DNA of 44,162 nt. Origin: Paracoccaceae bacterium (GTDB lineage Bacteria; Pseudomonadota; Alphaproteobacteria; Rhodobacterales; Rhodobacteraceae). Position numbers and translations under genes: made by a program. Under the pieces are notes generated by a model. It ran no database searches. It was not told the DNA's origin and worked only from the letters and a program-made list of their open reading frames with translations. Of this stretch, positions 16,115 to 25,609 are shown in pieces (position 1 is the stretch's first letter; every line of letters begins with the position of its first letter). The stretch lies in NCBI GenBank assembly GCA_902512685.1, contig CABXKH010000011.1:1-44162 (forward strand), read 5' to 3'.

Positions 16115-17218
16115 ATGAGCATCAACACATTCGGCCATCTGTTTCGCGTGACCACCTGGGGCGAAAGCCACGGGCCCGCGCTTGGCGCCACGGTGGACGG
16201 CTGTCCTCCAGGGGTGGCGGTTGATGCCGCAATGCTGCAGCACTGGCTTGACCGGCGCAAACCGGGGCAAAGTAAATATACCACCCAGCGGCGCGAGCCG
16301 GACGCGGTTGAAATCCTATCGGGTGTGTTTGAAGGCAAAACCACCGGCATGCCGATCCAGCTTATGATCCGCAACACTGACCAGCGCTCGAAAGATTATG
16401 GCGATATCGCCGAGACGTTTAGACCGGGACATGCGGATATCACCTATTGGCAGAAATACGGCATTCGCGATTATCGCGGCGGCGGGCGCTCTTCTGCGCG
16501 CGAAACGGCCGCGCGGGTGGCGGCCAGCGGCGTGGCGCGGGCGGCGCTTGGGCAGATCATGCCAAACCTGAAGATCAAAGGCTATATGGTGCAGATGGGA
16601 TCGCAGCATATCAACCGCGAGAATTTCGACTGGGATCAGATCGACCAAAACGATTTCTGGGTGCCCGACGCAGAGGCTGCGACGAACTGGGCGGGCTATC
16701 TTGATGGTATCCGCAAGTCGCATAATTCTGTGGGCGCGGTGATCGAAGTGGTGGCCAGCGGCGTGCCGGCCGGGCTTGGCGCGCCAATCTATGGCAAGCT
16801 GGATACCGATCTGGCGGCTGCGATGATGTCGATCAATGCGGTCAAGGGCGTGGAAATAGGCGAAGGCATGGCTTCAGCTGCACTAACGGGTGAGGCCAAC
16901 GCTGATGAGATTTTTATGGGCAATGATGGCCAGCCGGTCTATTCATCCAACCATGCCGGCGGCATCTTGGGCGGTATTTCCACCGGTCAGGACATCGTGG
17001 TCAGATTTGCGGTGAAACCCACATCCTCGATCCTGACCCCGCGGCAATCGATTAGCAAATCAGGCGAAGCAATAGAAGTGGTCACCAAAGGCCGGCATGA
17101 CCCGTGTGTTGGCATTCGCGCGGTTCCGGTGGGCGAAGCGATGATGGCCTGTGTCCTGCTGGATCATGCCCTGCTGCACCGCGGGCAGATGGGCGATACC
17201 AAAGGGACAATCGGCTAA
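16115..17218 (+). CDS. aroC: Chorismate synthase
   Basis: 367 residues, the normal length. It catalyses the last shikimate-pathway step, EPSP to chorismate, using reduced FMN. Signatures: [18 protein letters not shown] near the start, [34 protein letters not shown], and [15 protein letters not shown]. The ATG at 16115 follows AAAGGAG; the frame could extend 18 bases upstream, across that site. The stop overlaps the convergent EamA gene by four bases. No other aromatic-pathway gene is present nearby. Confidence 0.97.
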   Translation: MSINTFGHLFRVTTWGESHGPALGATVDGCPPGVAVDAAMLQHWLDRRKPGQSKYTTQRREPDAVEILSGVFEGKTTGMPIQLMIRNTDQRSKDYGDIAETFRPGHADITYWQKYGIRDYRGGGRSSARETAARVAASGVARAALGQIMPNLKIKGYMVQMGSQHINRENFDWDQIDQNDFWVPDAEAATNWAGYLDGIRKSHNSVGAVIEVVASGVPAGLGAPIYGKLDTDLAAAMMSINAVKGVEIGEGMASAALTGEANADEIFMGNDGQPVYSSNHAGGILGGISTGQDIVVRFAVKPTSSILTPRQSISKSGEAIEVVTKGRHDPCVGIRAVPVGEAMMACVLLDHALLHRGQMGDTKGTIG

Positions 17219-18102
17219 TCGGGATTGCTTGGCTGGGCGCCGTCCTGTTTCGACAGCTGCACCGCAAGAATTCCCGCAGTGATAATAATCACGCCGACGA
17301 AATCAAGCGCGCTGAGCGCTTCGCCAAGCACCAGCGCCGCAATCAGCACCCCAAAAAACGGGTTTAGAAAATGAAACGTCGCCGCTTTGACCGCGCCAAT
17401 CCGGTTGACCAGCATAAACCACAAAAAAGTTGCCGCCAGTCCCGGCACCAAAGTGGTATAGAAAAATGCGGCCACCAGTTGCCAGTTCCAGATTACGGTA
17501 ATTTCTTCAAACCCCAAAGATGCTGCCCCGAGGCAGAGCGAACCGACAATCATTTGCAATCCGACAATCATCATCACGTTGCCGCCCGAACTTGCGCCGC
17601 GCAGGGTCAGGGTGGCCACGGTTAGGGCGAGCGCTGCAATTACGCAAAGCGCAAGGCCCAGCGCATCGGCGCCGCCCTCAATCCGCAACCCCATAATCAA
17701 GGCGACACCAAAAAACCCAAGTCCCAAACCGACGCTGCCCAGTAAGGGCAGGCGGTCACGAAATATAATCCACCCGGCCAGGGCCACCATCAACGGCATA
17801 GACGAGGCAATGATTGACGCAAGTGAGGCTTCAATCCATTGCATAGCAACAAAGTTCAAACCCAAATAAAGCGCGTTTTGAAAGATGCCAAAGATGATGG
17901 TTGCGCGCCATTGCGCCGGAGTAAGACGCAGGCTTTGGCCCAGTATCCAAGCAATACACAAACCGATTAACCCTGAAAGCAAAAACCTGAGCGACAACGC
18001 TGCAAGAGGCGGCGCATAGGCAACAATCACCCGTGCGGAACTAAAGGCCGATGACCACATCAGGGCAAATCCTAGCCCCATCAGAATTGCCCGAAAGTCC
18101 AT
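17215..18102 (-). CDS. EamA/DMT-superfamily transporter
   Basis: 295 residues with about ten membrane helices in two EamA repeats. The first begins [17 protein letters not shown]; the second includes the [29 protein letters not shown] signature typical of the family. Members export amino acids, purines or other metabolites; the substrate cannot be predicted. The ATG at 18102 follows AAAGGGAA; an earlier ATG at 18138 would add twelve polar residues and lacks such a site. It is convergent with aroC, with stops overlapping in four bases. Confidence 0.88.
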   Translation of the reverse strand: MDFRAILMGLGFALMWSSAFSSARVIVAYAPPLAALSLRFLLSGLIGLCIAWILGQSLRLTPAQWRATIIFGIFQNALYLGLNFVAMQWIEASLASIIASSMPLMVALAGWIIFRDRLPLLGSVGLGLGFFGVALIMGLRIEGGADALGLALCVIAALALTVATLTLRGASSGGNVMMIVGLQMIVGSLCLGAASLGFEEITVIWNWQLVAAFFYTTLVPGLAATFLWFMLVNRIGAVKAATFHFLNPFFGVLIAALVLGEALSALDFVGVIIITAGILAVQLSKQDGAQPSNPD

Positions 18103-18153
18103 AGCTTCCCTTTGCCTAAACTGCTGTATTGCTGGCACAGTTCACCACCAATG

Positions 18154-18176
18154 AAAAGGGCCGCTCTCGCGGCCCT
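18154..18176 (-). terminator. Intrinsic terminator of the HU gene
   Basis: On the minus strand AGGGCCGC-GAGA-GCGGCCCT forms a perfect 8-base-pair stem followed by TTTT. It starts 28 bases after the HU stop and precedes the EamA gene, so it separates the two transcripts. Confidence 0.85.
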
Positions 18177-18203
18177 AATTTCTCAATAATACAGGCTTAA
18201 AAA

Positions 18204-18491
18204 TTAGCCGTTCACGCTATCCTTAAGAGCTTTCGCAATGGTCATTTTGACCACCTTATCTGCATCTTTTTTGAACTGCTCACCGGTGGCTGGGTTGCGT
18301 ACCATGCGCTCGGGTCTTTCACGGCACATGATTTTGCCAACGCCTGGCAATGTAACGGCACCGCCGCCAGATACTTCGCGTGTGATTAGGTTGCACATTG
18401 CGTCCAGCGCAGCAGCAGCTGATTTCTTATCTGTACCCATATCCTCGGCCAGAGCAGCAACAAGTTGTGTTTTCGTCATTGGTTTCGACAT
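18204..18491 (-). CDS. HU-family nucleoid protein
   Basis: 95 residues. Histone-like DNA-bending protein: helical N-terminus (MTKTQLVAALAEDMGTDKKS), GVGKIMCRERPERMVRNPATG covering the beta arm with the RNPATG tip, and a short C-terminal helix (VVKMTIAKALKDSV). AAGGAG lies before the ATG. The arm lacks the common GRNP spelling (MVRNP instead) but keeps the intercalating proline. It acts as a homodimer on the chromosome. It is a single-gene unit with its own terminator. Confidence 0.93.
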   Translation of the reverse strand: MSKPMTKTQLVAALAEDMGTDKKSAAAALDAMCNLITREVSGGGAVTLPGVGKIMCRERPERMVRNPATGEQFKKDADKVVKMTIAKALKDSVNG

Positions 18492-18623
18492 TTTAGGTTT
18501 CTCCTTAACTGCCCAACTTTTAGGGCCTCACGCTAAGTTTCTAACGGAATGTTGTTATCAAACACAACAAGTAGTGGGTACAATGATACGAAAAACATGC
18601 ATTTTTTCCCAATTTTGGCGAAT

Positions 18624-20108
18624 TTATAGGAATGCTGTTTCGTCAAAGCTGCGTAATTTCCGGCTGTGCAACCTTTCAAGAGGCATATTTTGCAAACTTT
18701 CCATGGCCCGAATTCCGACTTCCAGGTGCCGCGAAACCTGTGTTTTGTAAAATTCTGATGCCATGCCGGGCAATTTTAGCTCGCCGTGCAGTGGTTTATC
18801 CGACACACACAGCAGCGTTCCATAGGGCACCCTAAAGCGAAAACCATTGCCCGCAATCGTGGCACTTTCCATATCCAAAGCAATAGCCCGCGACTGGCTT
18901 AGCCGCTGCACTGGGCCAGAGTGATCGCGCAATTCCCAATTGCGATTATCCACTGTGGCCACCGTGCCGGTACGCATGATTTTTTTAAGCTCGAAGCCCT
19001 GCAATTCTGTGACATTTGCCACCGCGGTTTCTAGGGCAATCTGAACCTCGGCCAGCGCCGGAATTGGCACCCAAGAAGGAAGGTCGGCATCAAGCACTTT
19101 GTCTTCGCGCAGATAGGCGTGCGCAAGCACAAAATCACCCAGACTTTGCGAGTTTCGCAACCCCGCGCAATGGCCCAACATCACCCAGGCATGAGGCCGT
19201 AAAACAGCAATATGATCGGTGGCAGTTTTTGCATTTGAGGGGCCGACGCCGATATTGACCAAAGTGATCCCATTGCCGTTGGCGCGCGTTAAATGATAGG
19301 TCGGCATCTGCGGCGTGCTGCCCGTAGTGGGGATATCCGCCTTAGGATCGGTGATTATCTGATTGCCGGGGCTGACAAAGCTTGTATAGCCGCTTTCGGG
19401 ATCGGCCAATGCCTGCCGCGCATAGGCTTCAAATTCGGATACATAAAACTGGTAGTTTGTAAAAAGCACGTAATTTTGAAAGTGTTCAACATCGGTGGCC
19501 GTGTAATGGGCAAGCCGTGCAAGTGAATAATCCACCCGCTGGGCGGTAAAGGGCCCCAATGGATCGGTTCCGTCGCTTGCGCTTTTGAAAACCCCGTTGA
19601 CAATATCATCATTGGTGGTGGTCAGATCGGGTACATCAAATACATCGCGCAGCGAAAATTCCGCCGCTGTGGCCGCCGATGGGCTGAGCGCTGTATCATT
19701 CAAAAGCGCAAAATGGATCGGTATAGGGGTCTTTGACGGACCAATAAATATTTCCGTCTGGTGGTTTTCCAACAAAAGCGTAATTTGCTGCCGCAGATAA
19801 TTGGCGAATAAATCCGGCCGCGTAACTGTGGTGGCATAAGTACCGGGGCCGGCCACATGACCAAAACTAAGCCGGCTGTCCACGGTTGAATAGCTGCGGC
19901 AGGTCAGGCGGATTTCAGGATAATAGGCCCGAAAACGCTGACCCTTTGCACCGCTTTGGCGTGTTTCTGCAAAGGCAGTTGCTAAAAATTCGGTGGCCTG
20001 TTGATAAAGTTCTTGAAGCCGCGCAACTGCTTTGCCAGCATCGGTAAAGCCTTCGGGGTCAGCCGTTCGCGGAGAAATTATATTTGAGTGTTTTTCTGTA
20101 TCAGTCAT
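18624..20108 (-). CDS. amn: AMP nucleosidase
   Basis: 494 residues, the normal size. It hydrolyses AMP to adenine and ribose 5-phosphate, helping to set adenylate levels. The N-terminal domain includes RLSFGHVAGPGTYATTVTRP, and the C-terminal phosphorylase-like domain includes TLVNIGVGPSNAKTATDHIA, LRPHAWVMLGHCAGLR, DYVLAHAYLRED-type sequence and ALDMESATIAGNGFRFRVPYGTLLCVSDKPLHGE with the catalytic acidic residue. The start follows GAGCCTC(A)AAAA with only a weak ribosome binding site. It stands alone on its strand. Confidence 0.94.
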   Translation of the reverse strand: MTDTEKHSNIISPRTADPEGFTDAGKAVARLQELYQQATEFLATAFAETRQSGAKGQRFRAYYPEIRLTCRSYSTVDSRLSFGHVAGPGTYATTVTRPDLFANYLRQQITLLLENHQTEIFIGPSKTPIPIHFALLNDTALSPSAATAAEFSLRDVFDVPDLTTTNDDIVNGVFKSASDGTDPLGPFTAQRVDYSLARLAHYTATDVEHFQNYVLFTNYQFYVSEFEAYARQALADPESGYTSFVSPGNQIITDPKADIPTTGSTPQMPTYHLTRANGNGITLVNIGVGPSNAKTATDHIAVLRPHAWVMLGHCAGLRNSQSLGDFVLAHAYLREDKVLDADLPSWVPIPALAEVQIALETAVANVTELQGFELKKIMRTGTVATVDNRNWELRDHSGPVQRLSQSRAIALDMESATIAGNGFRFRVPYGTLLCVSDKPLHGELKLPGMASEFYKTQVSRHLEVGIRAMESLQNMPLERLHSRKLRSFDETAFL

Positions 20109-20270
20109 TTTTTGAGGCTCTTATAAAACGACCAGTGTCGGGTAATCTGTCCCCGTTGCCGGAAAAGATAGTCCGAAGATGCTCGAATTTGTGGTATGAT
20201 TTTCATAACCCAGAGTGCCACGGGCGCCTAAGACAATCAAGGGCAGCAAAAAGGTCAGGGGATATTTTAA

Positions 20271-20690
20271 ATGGATTTTGAGACTATTTCAGCAGATGCA
20301 TTTGGCGCATCCCTTCGTGGTCTGGGGGTCAATATTTTGCTTAGTAATGTTCCGCGCTGCGTTGAATTTCTAACCCAGGTGTTTGAAATGAAGGGGCATC
20401 AGGCCTCGGCTGATTTTGCCATCATGGCTTACCAAAGTCAGGTCTTCCAACTGCATAGTGATGCAACGTATTCCGCCCATCCGCTGTTGCCTTTATTGCC
20501 CGAAAACCCGCCGCGTGGTTTGGGGGTTGAGCTGAGGCTGTATGACAGTGATCCCGATACGGCGGCTGCGCGGGCAGAGGCGCTTGGGGCGATGATATTG
20601 GAAGCGCCAAGTGATAAACCCCACGGGCTTCGCGAATGCGCCATTTTGGGCCCCGATGGCTATCTTTGGGTGTCCTCACGGCCGCTTTAG
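20271..20690 (+). CDS. VOC (glyoxalase/bleomycin-resistance) superfamily protein
   Basis: 139 residues with the paired beta-alpha-beta-beta-beta modules of the VOC fold: GLGVNILLSNVPRCVEFLTQVFEM then FAIMAYQSQVFQLHSDATYS in the first, and GVELRLYDSDPDTAAARAEALGA then ECAILGPDGYLWVSSRPL in the second. Some of the usual metal ligands are present (His near residue 63), but the set is incomplete, so catalysis is uncertain. AGGGGA lies ahead of the ATG. It is upstream of the class II aldolase gene with a 210-base gap, so it is probably separate. Confidence 0.78.
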   Translation: MDFETISADAFGASLRGLGVNILLSNVPRCVEFLTQVFEMKGHQASADFAIMAYQSQVFQLHSDATYSAHPLLPLLPENPPRGLGVELRLYDSDPDTAAARAEALGAMILEAPSDKPHGLRECAILGPDGYLWVSSRPL

Positions 20691-20740
20691 CGATTGTATT
20701 GCCTATATTTGGGCCTAAAATGCCACCTGTGCGATACTGC

Positions 20741-20762
20741 CGCAATACCGACGCAATACCGA
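20741..20762. repeat. Tandem 11-base repeat
   Basis: CGCAATACCGA occurs twice head to tail (20741-20751 and 20752-20762) in the gap before the class II aldolase gene. The reverse complement occurs once more at 36450-36460 in the gap upstream of dapD. CAGTATC lies close to the repeat at both places (in the same relative orientation). This may be a small dispersed element or chance. Confidence 0.35.
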
Positions 20763-20900
20763 CATCTAAAATGCCGATAAGAATTATCTTTTTGAATTTT
20801 CATGTTTATCAATCTTGCCGTTTTTAGGCCCCTGTGAGCGTCGCAAACAAGACAGGGAAAGCCAAAAATGGGTGATCTAATATAGAAAAAAGGAGTGGAC

Positions 20901-21656
20901 ATGGCCGTTACAAGTTTACGAACAAACATTGGGAATTGGCAGGAACGTGTTGATTTAGCGGCGAGCTTTCGCTGGACCGCGCGGCTAAACCTGCATGAAG
21001 GGGTGGCCAATCATTTTTCATTCGCGGTGAATGAACGTGGCACACAGTTTTTAATGAACCCCAATCAGATGCATTTTTCGCGCATTAAAGCCAGCGATCT
21101 GATTGAGCTTGATGCCGAAAACCCCAAGACGGCAGAGGGGCCAAATGCCCCCGACCCCACCGCGTGGTCCCTGCACGGTGCCATCCATCGCCACTGTCCC
21201 CATGCAAGATGTGTGATGCATGTACATTCCATGCATGCAACCGTCCTAGCAAGCCTTGCAGACAGCCGCTTGCAGCCCATTGATCAAAACACTGCGATTT
21301 TCTTTAACAGGTTTGTGATAGACGAGCATTACGGGGGACTTGCCTTTGAAGAAGAGGGTGAAAGATGTGCCGCGCTGCTAAAGGACCCCAAGAAGACGGT
21401 TATGATTATGGGAAATCATGGCGTTATGGTCATTGGGAAAACCATAGCGGAAACCTTTAATCGGCTGTATTACTTTGAACGTGCAGCGGAAACTTATGTC
21501 CGGGCTTTGCAAACAGGCCGTCCGCTTCGCATCCTTTCAGATGAAATTGCGGAAAAGACCGCTCAGGAAATCGAAGATTATCCCGATCAAGCCACGCGTC
21601 ATCTGGCCGAGCTTAAAGCCATTTTAGACGATGAAAGTTCTGATTACAGTCAATGA
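20901..21656 (+). CDS. Class II aldolase/adducin-family protein
   Basis: 251 residues, cytosolic. The metal site of the family is visible: CVMHVHSMHATVLA (HxH) and IMGNHGVMVIG, with E and Y residues (AFEEEGERCA) between. The early RLNLHEGVANHFSFAV segment is the usual substrate loop. Relatives act on sugar phosphates (fuculose or ribulose phosphate), but many stand-alone alphaproteobacterial members have no known substrate. ATG 20901 has AAGGAG five bases upstream; the GTG two codons earlier overlaps that site and is not preferred. The next gene begins nine bases after the stop and is probably co-transcribed. Confidence 0.88.
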   Translation: MAVTSLRTNIGNWQERVDLAASFRWTARLNLHEGVANHFSFAVNERGTQFLMNPNQMHFSRIKASDLIELDAENPKTAEGPNAPDPTAWSLHGAIHRHCPHARCVMHVHSMHATVLASLADSRLQPIDQNTAIFFNRFVIDEHYGGLAFEEEGERCAALLKDPKKTVMIMGNHGVMVIGKTIAETFNRLYYFERAAETYVRALQTGRPLRILSDEIAEKTAQEIEDYPDQATRHLAELKAILDDESSDYSQ

Positions 21657-21665
21657 GGACCCCAC

Positions 21666-22661
21666 ATGTCTGAAGGATTTGAACAAGACCCGGAAGCAGC
21701 GCGCTGGCATTACCGACCTTCCCATCCCGTTGCCTTGAACCCATTTTTCAAATGGCCCCTAGACCTTGGGGCGATCCTTCGATGGTATGCGTCTTATTGG
21801 CTTGCGGCCTCAACCACCACGCTGGCCGTGGTATTGGCTTTGGTCGTTTTTTATCTATTTCTGCCGCCTTTAAAAGCTATGGGCAACGTCCAAATTGGCT
21901 GGATACTGCGGGTTTGGCTTGCAAATCTCATCCCGCATATCCTGTGCGCTGGGCTTTTGCATTTCTGGCTTTACAAGTGGCGCGGGCAGGAAAAGCGCTT
22001 TAAATACGACGCGCGTGATCCGGCAAAAGACAACGGCAGCTTTACCTTTCGCAATCAGGTTTTTGACAATATGTTCTGGTCTTTGGCAAGCGGCGTGACC
22101 CTATGGTCATTTGCGCAGTGTCTCATTTACTGGTCGATGGCCAACGGGTATGCCCCTGCATTTCTGTTTCCTGAGCATCCCGTTTGGTTTTTTCTAATGT
22201 TTCCCTTTTTGATTGTTTGGGCAAGCTTTCATTTTTATTGGATTCACCGCGCCCTACACTGGCCCCCACTTTATAAAGTGGCGCATGCCCTTCATCACCG
22301 CAATATTAACGTTGGGCCCTGGTCCGGTATTTCGATGCACCCTTTGGAACACCTATTATTTTATACCAATTTTGCGATTCACTTAATTGTTCCAAGCCAT
22401 CCAATTCACGTTTTATTTCATGGTTATATGCAATCGATTCACCCAGTTTTTTCCCATTCTGGTTTCGAACAATTATATTTTGCTGATAAAGAACGGTCAA
22501 AAATTGGCGATTTTTTTCATCAGCTGCATCATAGATATTTTGAATGCAACTATGGGACCGTGGAAATGCCTTGGGATCGGTGGTTTGGCTCTTTTCATGA
22601 TGGTTCCGGACAAGCAACCGTGCGAACGCGCGCCCAGAAGAAACAAATGTACACTCGCTAA
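21666..22661 (+). CDS. Sterol desaturase/fatty acid hydroxylase family membrane protein
   Basis: 331 residues with four to five membrane helices. The di-iron histidine boxes are present: HFYWIHRALH, HALHHRN with the following SGISMHPLEH, and HQLHHRYFECNYG. The family uses oxygen to hydroxylate or desaturate lipids such as fatty acids or sterol-like molecules in the cytoplasmic membrane. GAGGA precedes the start. The nine-base spacing suggests co-transcription with the class II aldolase, although no shared pathway is evident. It is convergent with the metal ABC transporter operon, 20 bases away. Confidence 0.9.
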   Translation: MSEGFEQDPEAARWHYRPSHPVALNPFFKWPLDLGAILRWYASYWLAASTTTLAVVLALVVFYLFLPPLKAMGNVQIGWILRVWLANLIPHILCAGLLHFWLYKWRGQEKRFKYDARDPAKDNGSFTFRNQVFDNMFWSLASGVTLWSFAQCLIYWSMANGYAPAFLFPEHPVWFFLMFPFLIVWASFHFYWIHRALHWPPLYKVAHALHHRNINVGPWSGISMHPLEHLLFYTNFAIHLIVPSHPIHVLFHGYMQSIHPVFSHSGFEQLYFADKERSKIGDFFHQLHHRYFECNYGTVEMPWDRWFGSFHDGSGQATVRTRAQKKQMYTR

Positions 22662-22681
22662 TTTTGGTTCACTAATTGAAC

Positions 22682-23593
22682 TTAAATATTTCGTCGCCTA
22701 TGAGGCCCAAAAAGTGCTGCGCAGGCAAGAAATACTCCGCTCATCGAGGCTATCATTCCAGCTGCACTCAATGTATTTGAAAAGCCGAGCCATAAAGGCA
22801 CATAACCGGCAAACATATATCCAAGCACAGTCGCCATAAAAGCCAACACCTGACTATAGATAACCTGAGAGCGCAAGCTATTCACCATCAATCGCGCTGT
22901 TGCAGGCGGACAAATGATCATTGCAATGACAATAATCGATCCAACCGCGTCAAAAGCGGCAACGGCAGCTATCGCTGTTAAGGTTACTAGGGCAAACCCA
23001 AGAGCGGTTGCCGCTATTCCCCGGGTGCGCGCATAGGGTTCATCAAAACATATCAAGGCAAGCGGGCGCCAAAAAATATATACAAAAGCAGAAACCGCCA
23101 ACAGAACGGTCGCCATACGCAGCAGTTCTACGGGCAAACCCGCTAGAGCTTTTATTTGAAAAAGTGATGCCCAGCCTTCCGCATCAAGCCAAATCAAGCT
23201 CTCTAAGTTTCCGAACAGCGCATGCTCAACATCCAGGTGAACTTGGCTGGTATCTGACTGTTCTAACAACAACACACCCGCTGCAAACATCGACGTAAAT
23301 ATCACCCCCATAGCGGCGCCAGACTCGATTCGGCCGACCCGGCGAATAAGCTCAATTAACAGAACTGCTAAAATTGCGGCCCCTGCCGCACCAATCATCA
23401 TAGGCCAGGTTGACACCTGACCGGTGAACAAGAAGGCGACAACAATACCCGGCAGGACAACGTGGCTAATTGCATCCCCTATTAACGCCTGTTTACGAAG
23501 TATGAGGAAGTTTCCAGGCAAGGCGCAAGCCATCGACGCACAAAGGCCAATAAGCAATGGTGGTAAACTTAATGCGACAAAATCCGATCCCAT
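22682..23593 (-). CDS. Metal ABC transporter permease 2 (SitD/MntD type)
   Basis: 303 residues, about eight membrane helices, ABC-3 family. The core motif ALPGNFLILRKQALIGDAISHVVLPGIV near the N-terminus and FDEPYARTRG in the middle are family hallmarks. It pairs with the longer permease to form the inner-membrane channel for Mn(II), Fe(II) or Zn(II). It is the last gene of the four-gene operon; its ATG overlaps the stop of the preceding permease by one base (TAATG). The residues that set the metal are not decisive; the binding protein points to manganese or iron. Confidence 0.9.
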   Translation of the reverse strand: MGSDFVALSLPPLLIGLCASMACALPGNFLILRKQALIGDAISHVVLPGIVVAFLFTGQVSTWPMMIGAAGAAILAVLLIELIRRVGRIESGAAMGVIFTSMFAAGVLLLEQSDTSQVHLDVEHALFGNLESLIWLDAEGWASLFQIKALAGLPVELLRMATVLLAVSAFVYIFWRPLALICFDEPYARTRGIAATALGFALVTLTAIAAVAAFDAVGSIIVIAMIICPPATARLMVNSLRSQVIYSQVLAFMATVLGYMFAGYVPLWLGFSNTLSAAGMIASMSGVFLACAALFGPHRRRNI

Positions 23594-24804
23594 TACACTC
23601 TTTCCTGCTGCTCTTCAGAAAGGCCTCGATCAATGCTTTCAATCTGATCGTGCGTAAGTTTTGTTTCAATGCTGACCAAACTATAAACGATGGGTTCATC
23701 AAGGTCCCCGGTTTGCTGCATTTTGTTGCGCCAAAAAGACCATCGGCGTTCATTTAAAAGGGTCTTGGCTGCAAGGGCGCGGCCAGCTTGTGTGGCCACT
23801 CCATCAGCCCGAATAAAACCACGCCTTTGCAGAATTCGTTTGGTTTTGGGTTCATAAATTGGTTGGTTTTGGGCAATTGAAAGTAATCCTTGGGTCATGT
23901 GAACGGTTCTTTGAAAAACCCAAAAAGAACGCGCGGCAGCTAAAACTCCGCGCCTCGGTGCCAGTAAAAATGACACCAAAAACAAAACAAAGCTGCAGAG
24001 AACAATAATTGGACCGGTGGGAAGCCCTGGGGCCGTCGCGGAGATTGCAGTTCCAAGATACCCAGATAGCCCACCAAAAATAGCAGAAATCAATATTATT
24101 GTATCGCTTTTTTCACTCCAAAATCTGGCCGCTACAGGTGCTATAATCAATAATGCAACAATGAGGATCAGACCAGCGATCTTCATGCCGATCACCGTAA
24201 CAGCAAGCGCAACAGCGAGAACAAGATAGTCTGTTTTTTGGGGTGAAATACCCAAAGTTTGGGCATATGTGGAATCAAAAGAAACCAATATTATAGGCCG
24301 CCTAAATAGAACCAAAATCGAGGTAGTTATTGCCCCAAGTACTAATATTAAAACTGCATCGTTAAAAAGCATTCCGGCAGTAGAGCCCAATAGGAAGGTT
24401 TCTAGTCCGGCTTGCCGTCCAGCAGGTAGGGCTTGGATCACTGTCAATAGAACAACACCAAAGGCAAAGAAAACCGATAAAACTGATCCGATAGCTGCAT
24501 CTTGGGAGAGACGTGTTTTTGTTGTCAACCAGGTTACGATCATTAGACCCAAGGCTGCACTAATTGCGGATCCACCTAATAATCCTATTAAATTTCGTCC
24601 ATCCAATCCAACACCAGTCATAAGCAAAAATGCCGCACCAAGACCCGGTAATGTTGCGTGTGAAATCGCATCACTTATCAATGCGTTTTTGCGCAGATAG
24701 AGAAAAGTTCCTGATATTCCAGTGGCGATACCTAAAAGTGTGGCGCCAAGCGTAACAAGTGTCGCATTATATCCCAGTGTTAGGCTGAGGGCAGACCACA
24801 GCAT
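23593..24804 (-). CDS. Metal ABC transporter permease 1 with C-terminal DtxR-like extension (SitC/MntC type)
   Basis: 403 residues, about 100 more than its partner. Residues 1-280 are an ABC-3 permease (SGTFLYLRKNALISDAISHATLPGLG, FDSTYAQTLG). Residues about 300-403 are soluble and look regulator-like: TKRILQRRGFIRADG and TQAGRALAAKTLLNERRWSFW resemble the winged helix of DtxR/MntR, and IVYSLVSIETKLTHDQIESID resembles its metal-binding/dimerisation helix. The extension probably faces the cytoplasm and may gate import by intracellular metal (inference). The gene is immediately adjacent to the ATPase gene (TAA then ATG). Confidence 0.85.
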   Translation of the reverse strand: MLWSALSLTLGYNATLVTLGATLLGIATGISGTFLYLRKNALISDAISHATLPGLGAAFLLMTGVGLDGRNLIGLLGGSAISAALGLMIVTWLTTKTRLSQDAAIGSVLSVFFAFGVVLLTVIQALPAGRQAGLETFLLGSTAGMLFNDAVLILVLGAITTSILVLFRRPIILVSFDSTYAQTLGISPQKTDYLVLAVALAVTVIGMKIAGLILIVALLIIAPVAARFWSEKSDTIILISAIFGGLSGYLGTAISATAPGLPTGPIIVLCSFVLFLVSFLLAPRRGVLAAARSFWVFQRTVHMTQGLLSIAQNQPIYEPKTKRILQRRGFIRADGVATQAGRALAAKTLLNERRWSFWRNKMQQTGDLDEPIVYSLVSIETKLTHDQIESIDRGLSEEQQERV

Positions 24805-25608
24805 TTATGCGCCGGCCAAGCCCGATTTGGCCGCGCTTAACTGTCCACCATAAGTAATTGATAGATTTTCTTCAGTAAAAATCTTTGCTGTCCGTCCTTG
24901 TGCAATAGGCGATTTGTTAATGAACAACACATGATCAAAATAATCTTTAACTGTACTTAAGTCGTGGTGAACCACTATGACTGTTTTTTCTGATTTTTTT
25001 AGATCTTTTAGAACCGAAATAATTGCTGTTTCTGTTGCGGCATCGACCCCAGCTAGGGGCTCATCGAGCAGATAAACATCGGCTTTTTGAACAAGAGCAC
25101 GAGCCAAAAATACCCTCTGTTGCTGGCCACCTGACAATTGACCAATTTGGCGATCAGAAAAATCTTGCATTCCAACTTTTCTCAAGCAGGAATGAACATG
25201 GTCTAAATGAACGGGTCTGGCGCGCTTGAAAAATCCTATGCTGGGATAAAGGCCCATTAGAACCACATCTTTAACGGTTGCTGGGAAGTCCCAGTCGACG
25301 CTGGCCCGTTGGGGAACATATGATATTCTATGGCGCATTTTGCTAAGAGGTTTTCCAAAAAATCTAACTTGGCCAGAAACTGTTGGAATAATTCCCATTG
25401 CTGCCTTAAGGAGCGTTGATTTACCTGCCCCGTTTGGACCAATAATTGCCGTCAGAGTGCCAATCGCAACGTTAAAGTCAACAGAATATATAGCGGGGTC
25501 CGAACCATAAGAAACCGTCATTCCTTGAATGTTGAGGGCAGCGGATTCTAGGTCCACATTTTTTTCAACAAACGCGCCGTTATCTGCAATCAAAGCAAAA
25601 TTGGTCAT
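24805..25608 (-). CDS. Metal ABC transporter ATP-binding protein (SitB/MntB type)
   Basis: 267 residues. Walker A IIGPNGAGKST, Q-loop SYVPQRASVDWDFPATVKDVVLMG, signature LSGGQQQRVFLARAL, Walker B VYLLDEPLAGVD and switch VVHHDL are intact. The Q-loop wording is characteristic of Mn/Zn/Fe ABC importers. It drives uptake through the two downstream permeases. The gene begins one base after the stop of the binding-protein gene. An unusual N-terminal tail of about 25 residues precedes the first ABC strand; an internal start would remove it, but none has a better ribosome binding site. Confidence 0.92.
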   Translation of the reverse strand: MTNFALIADNGAFVEKNVDLESAALNIQGMTVSYGSDPAIYSVDFNVAIGTLTAIIGPNGAGKSTLLKAAMGIIPTVSGQVRFFGKPLSKMRHRISYVPQRASVDWDFPATVKDVVLMGLYPSIGFFKRARPVHLDHVHSCLRKVGMQDFSDRQIGQLSGGQQQRVFLARALVQKADVYLLDEPLAGVDAATETAIISVLKDLKKSEKTVIVVHHDLSTVKDYFDHVLFINKSPIAQGRTAKIFTEENLSITYGGQLSAAKSGLAGA

Positions 25609-25609
25609 T

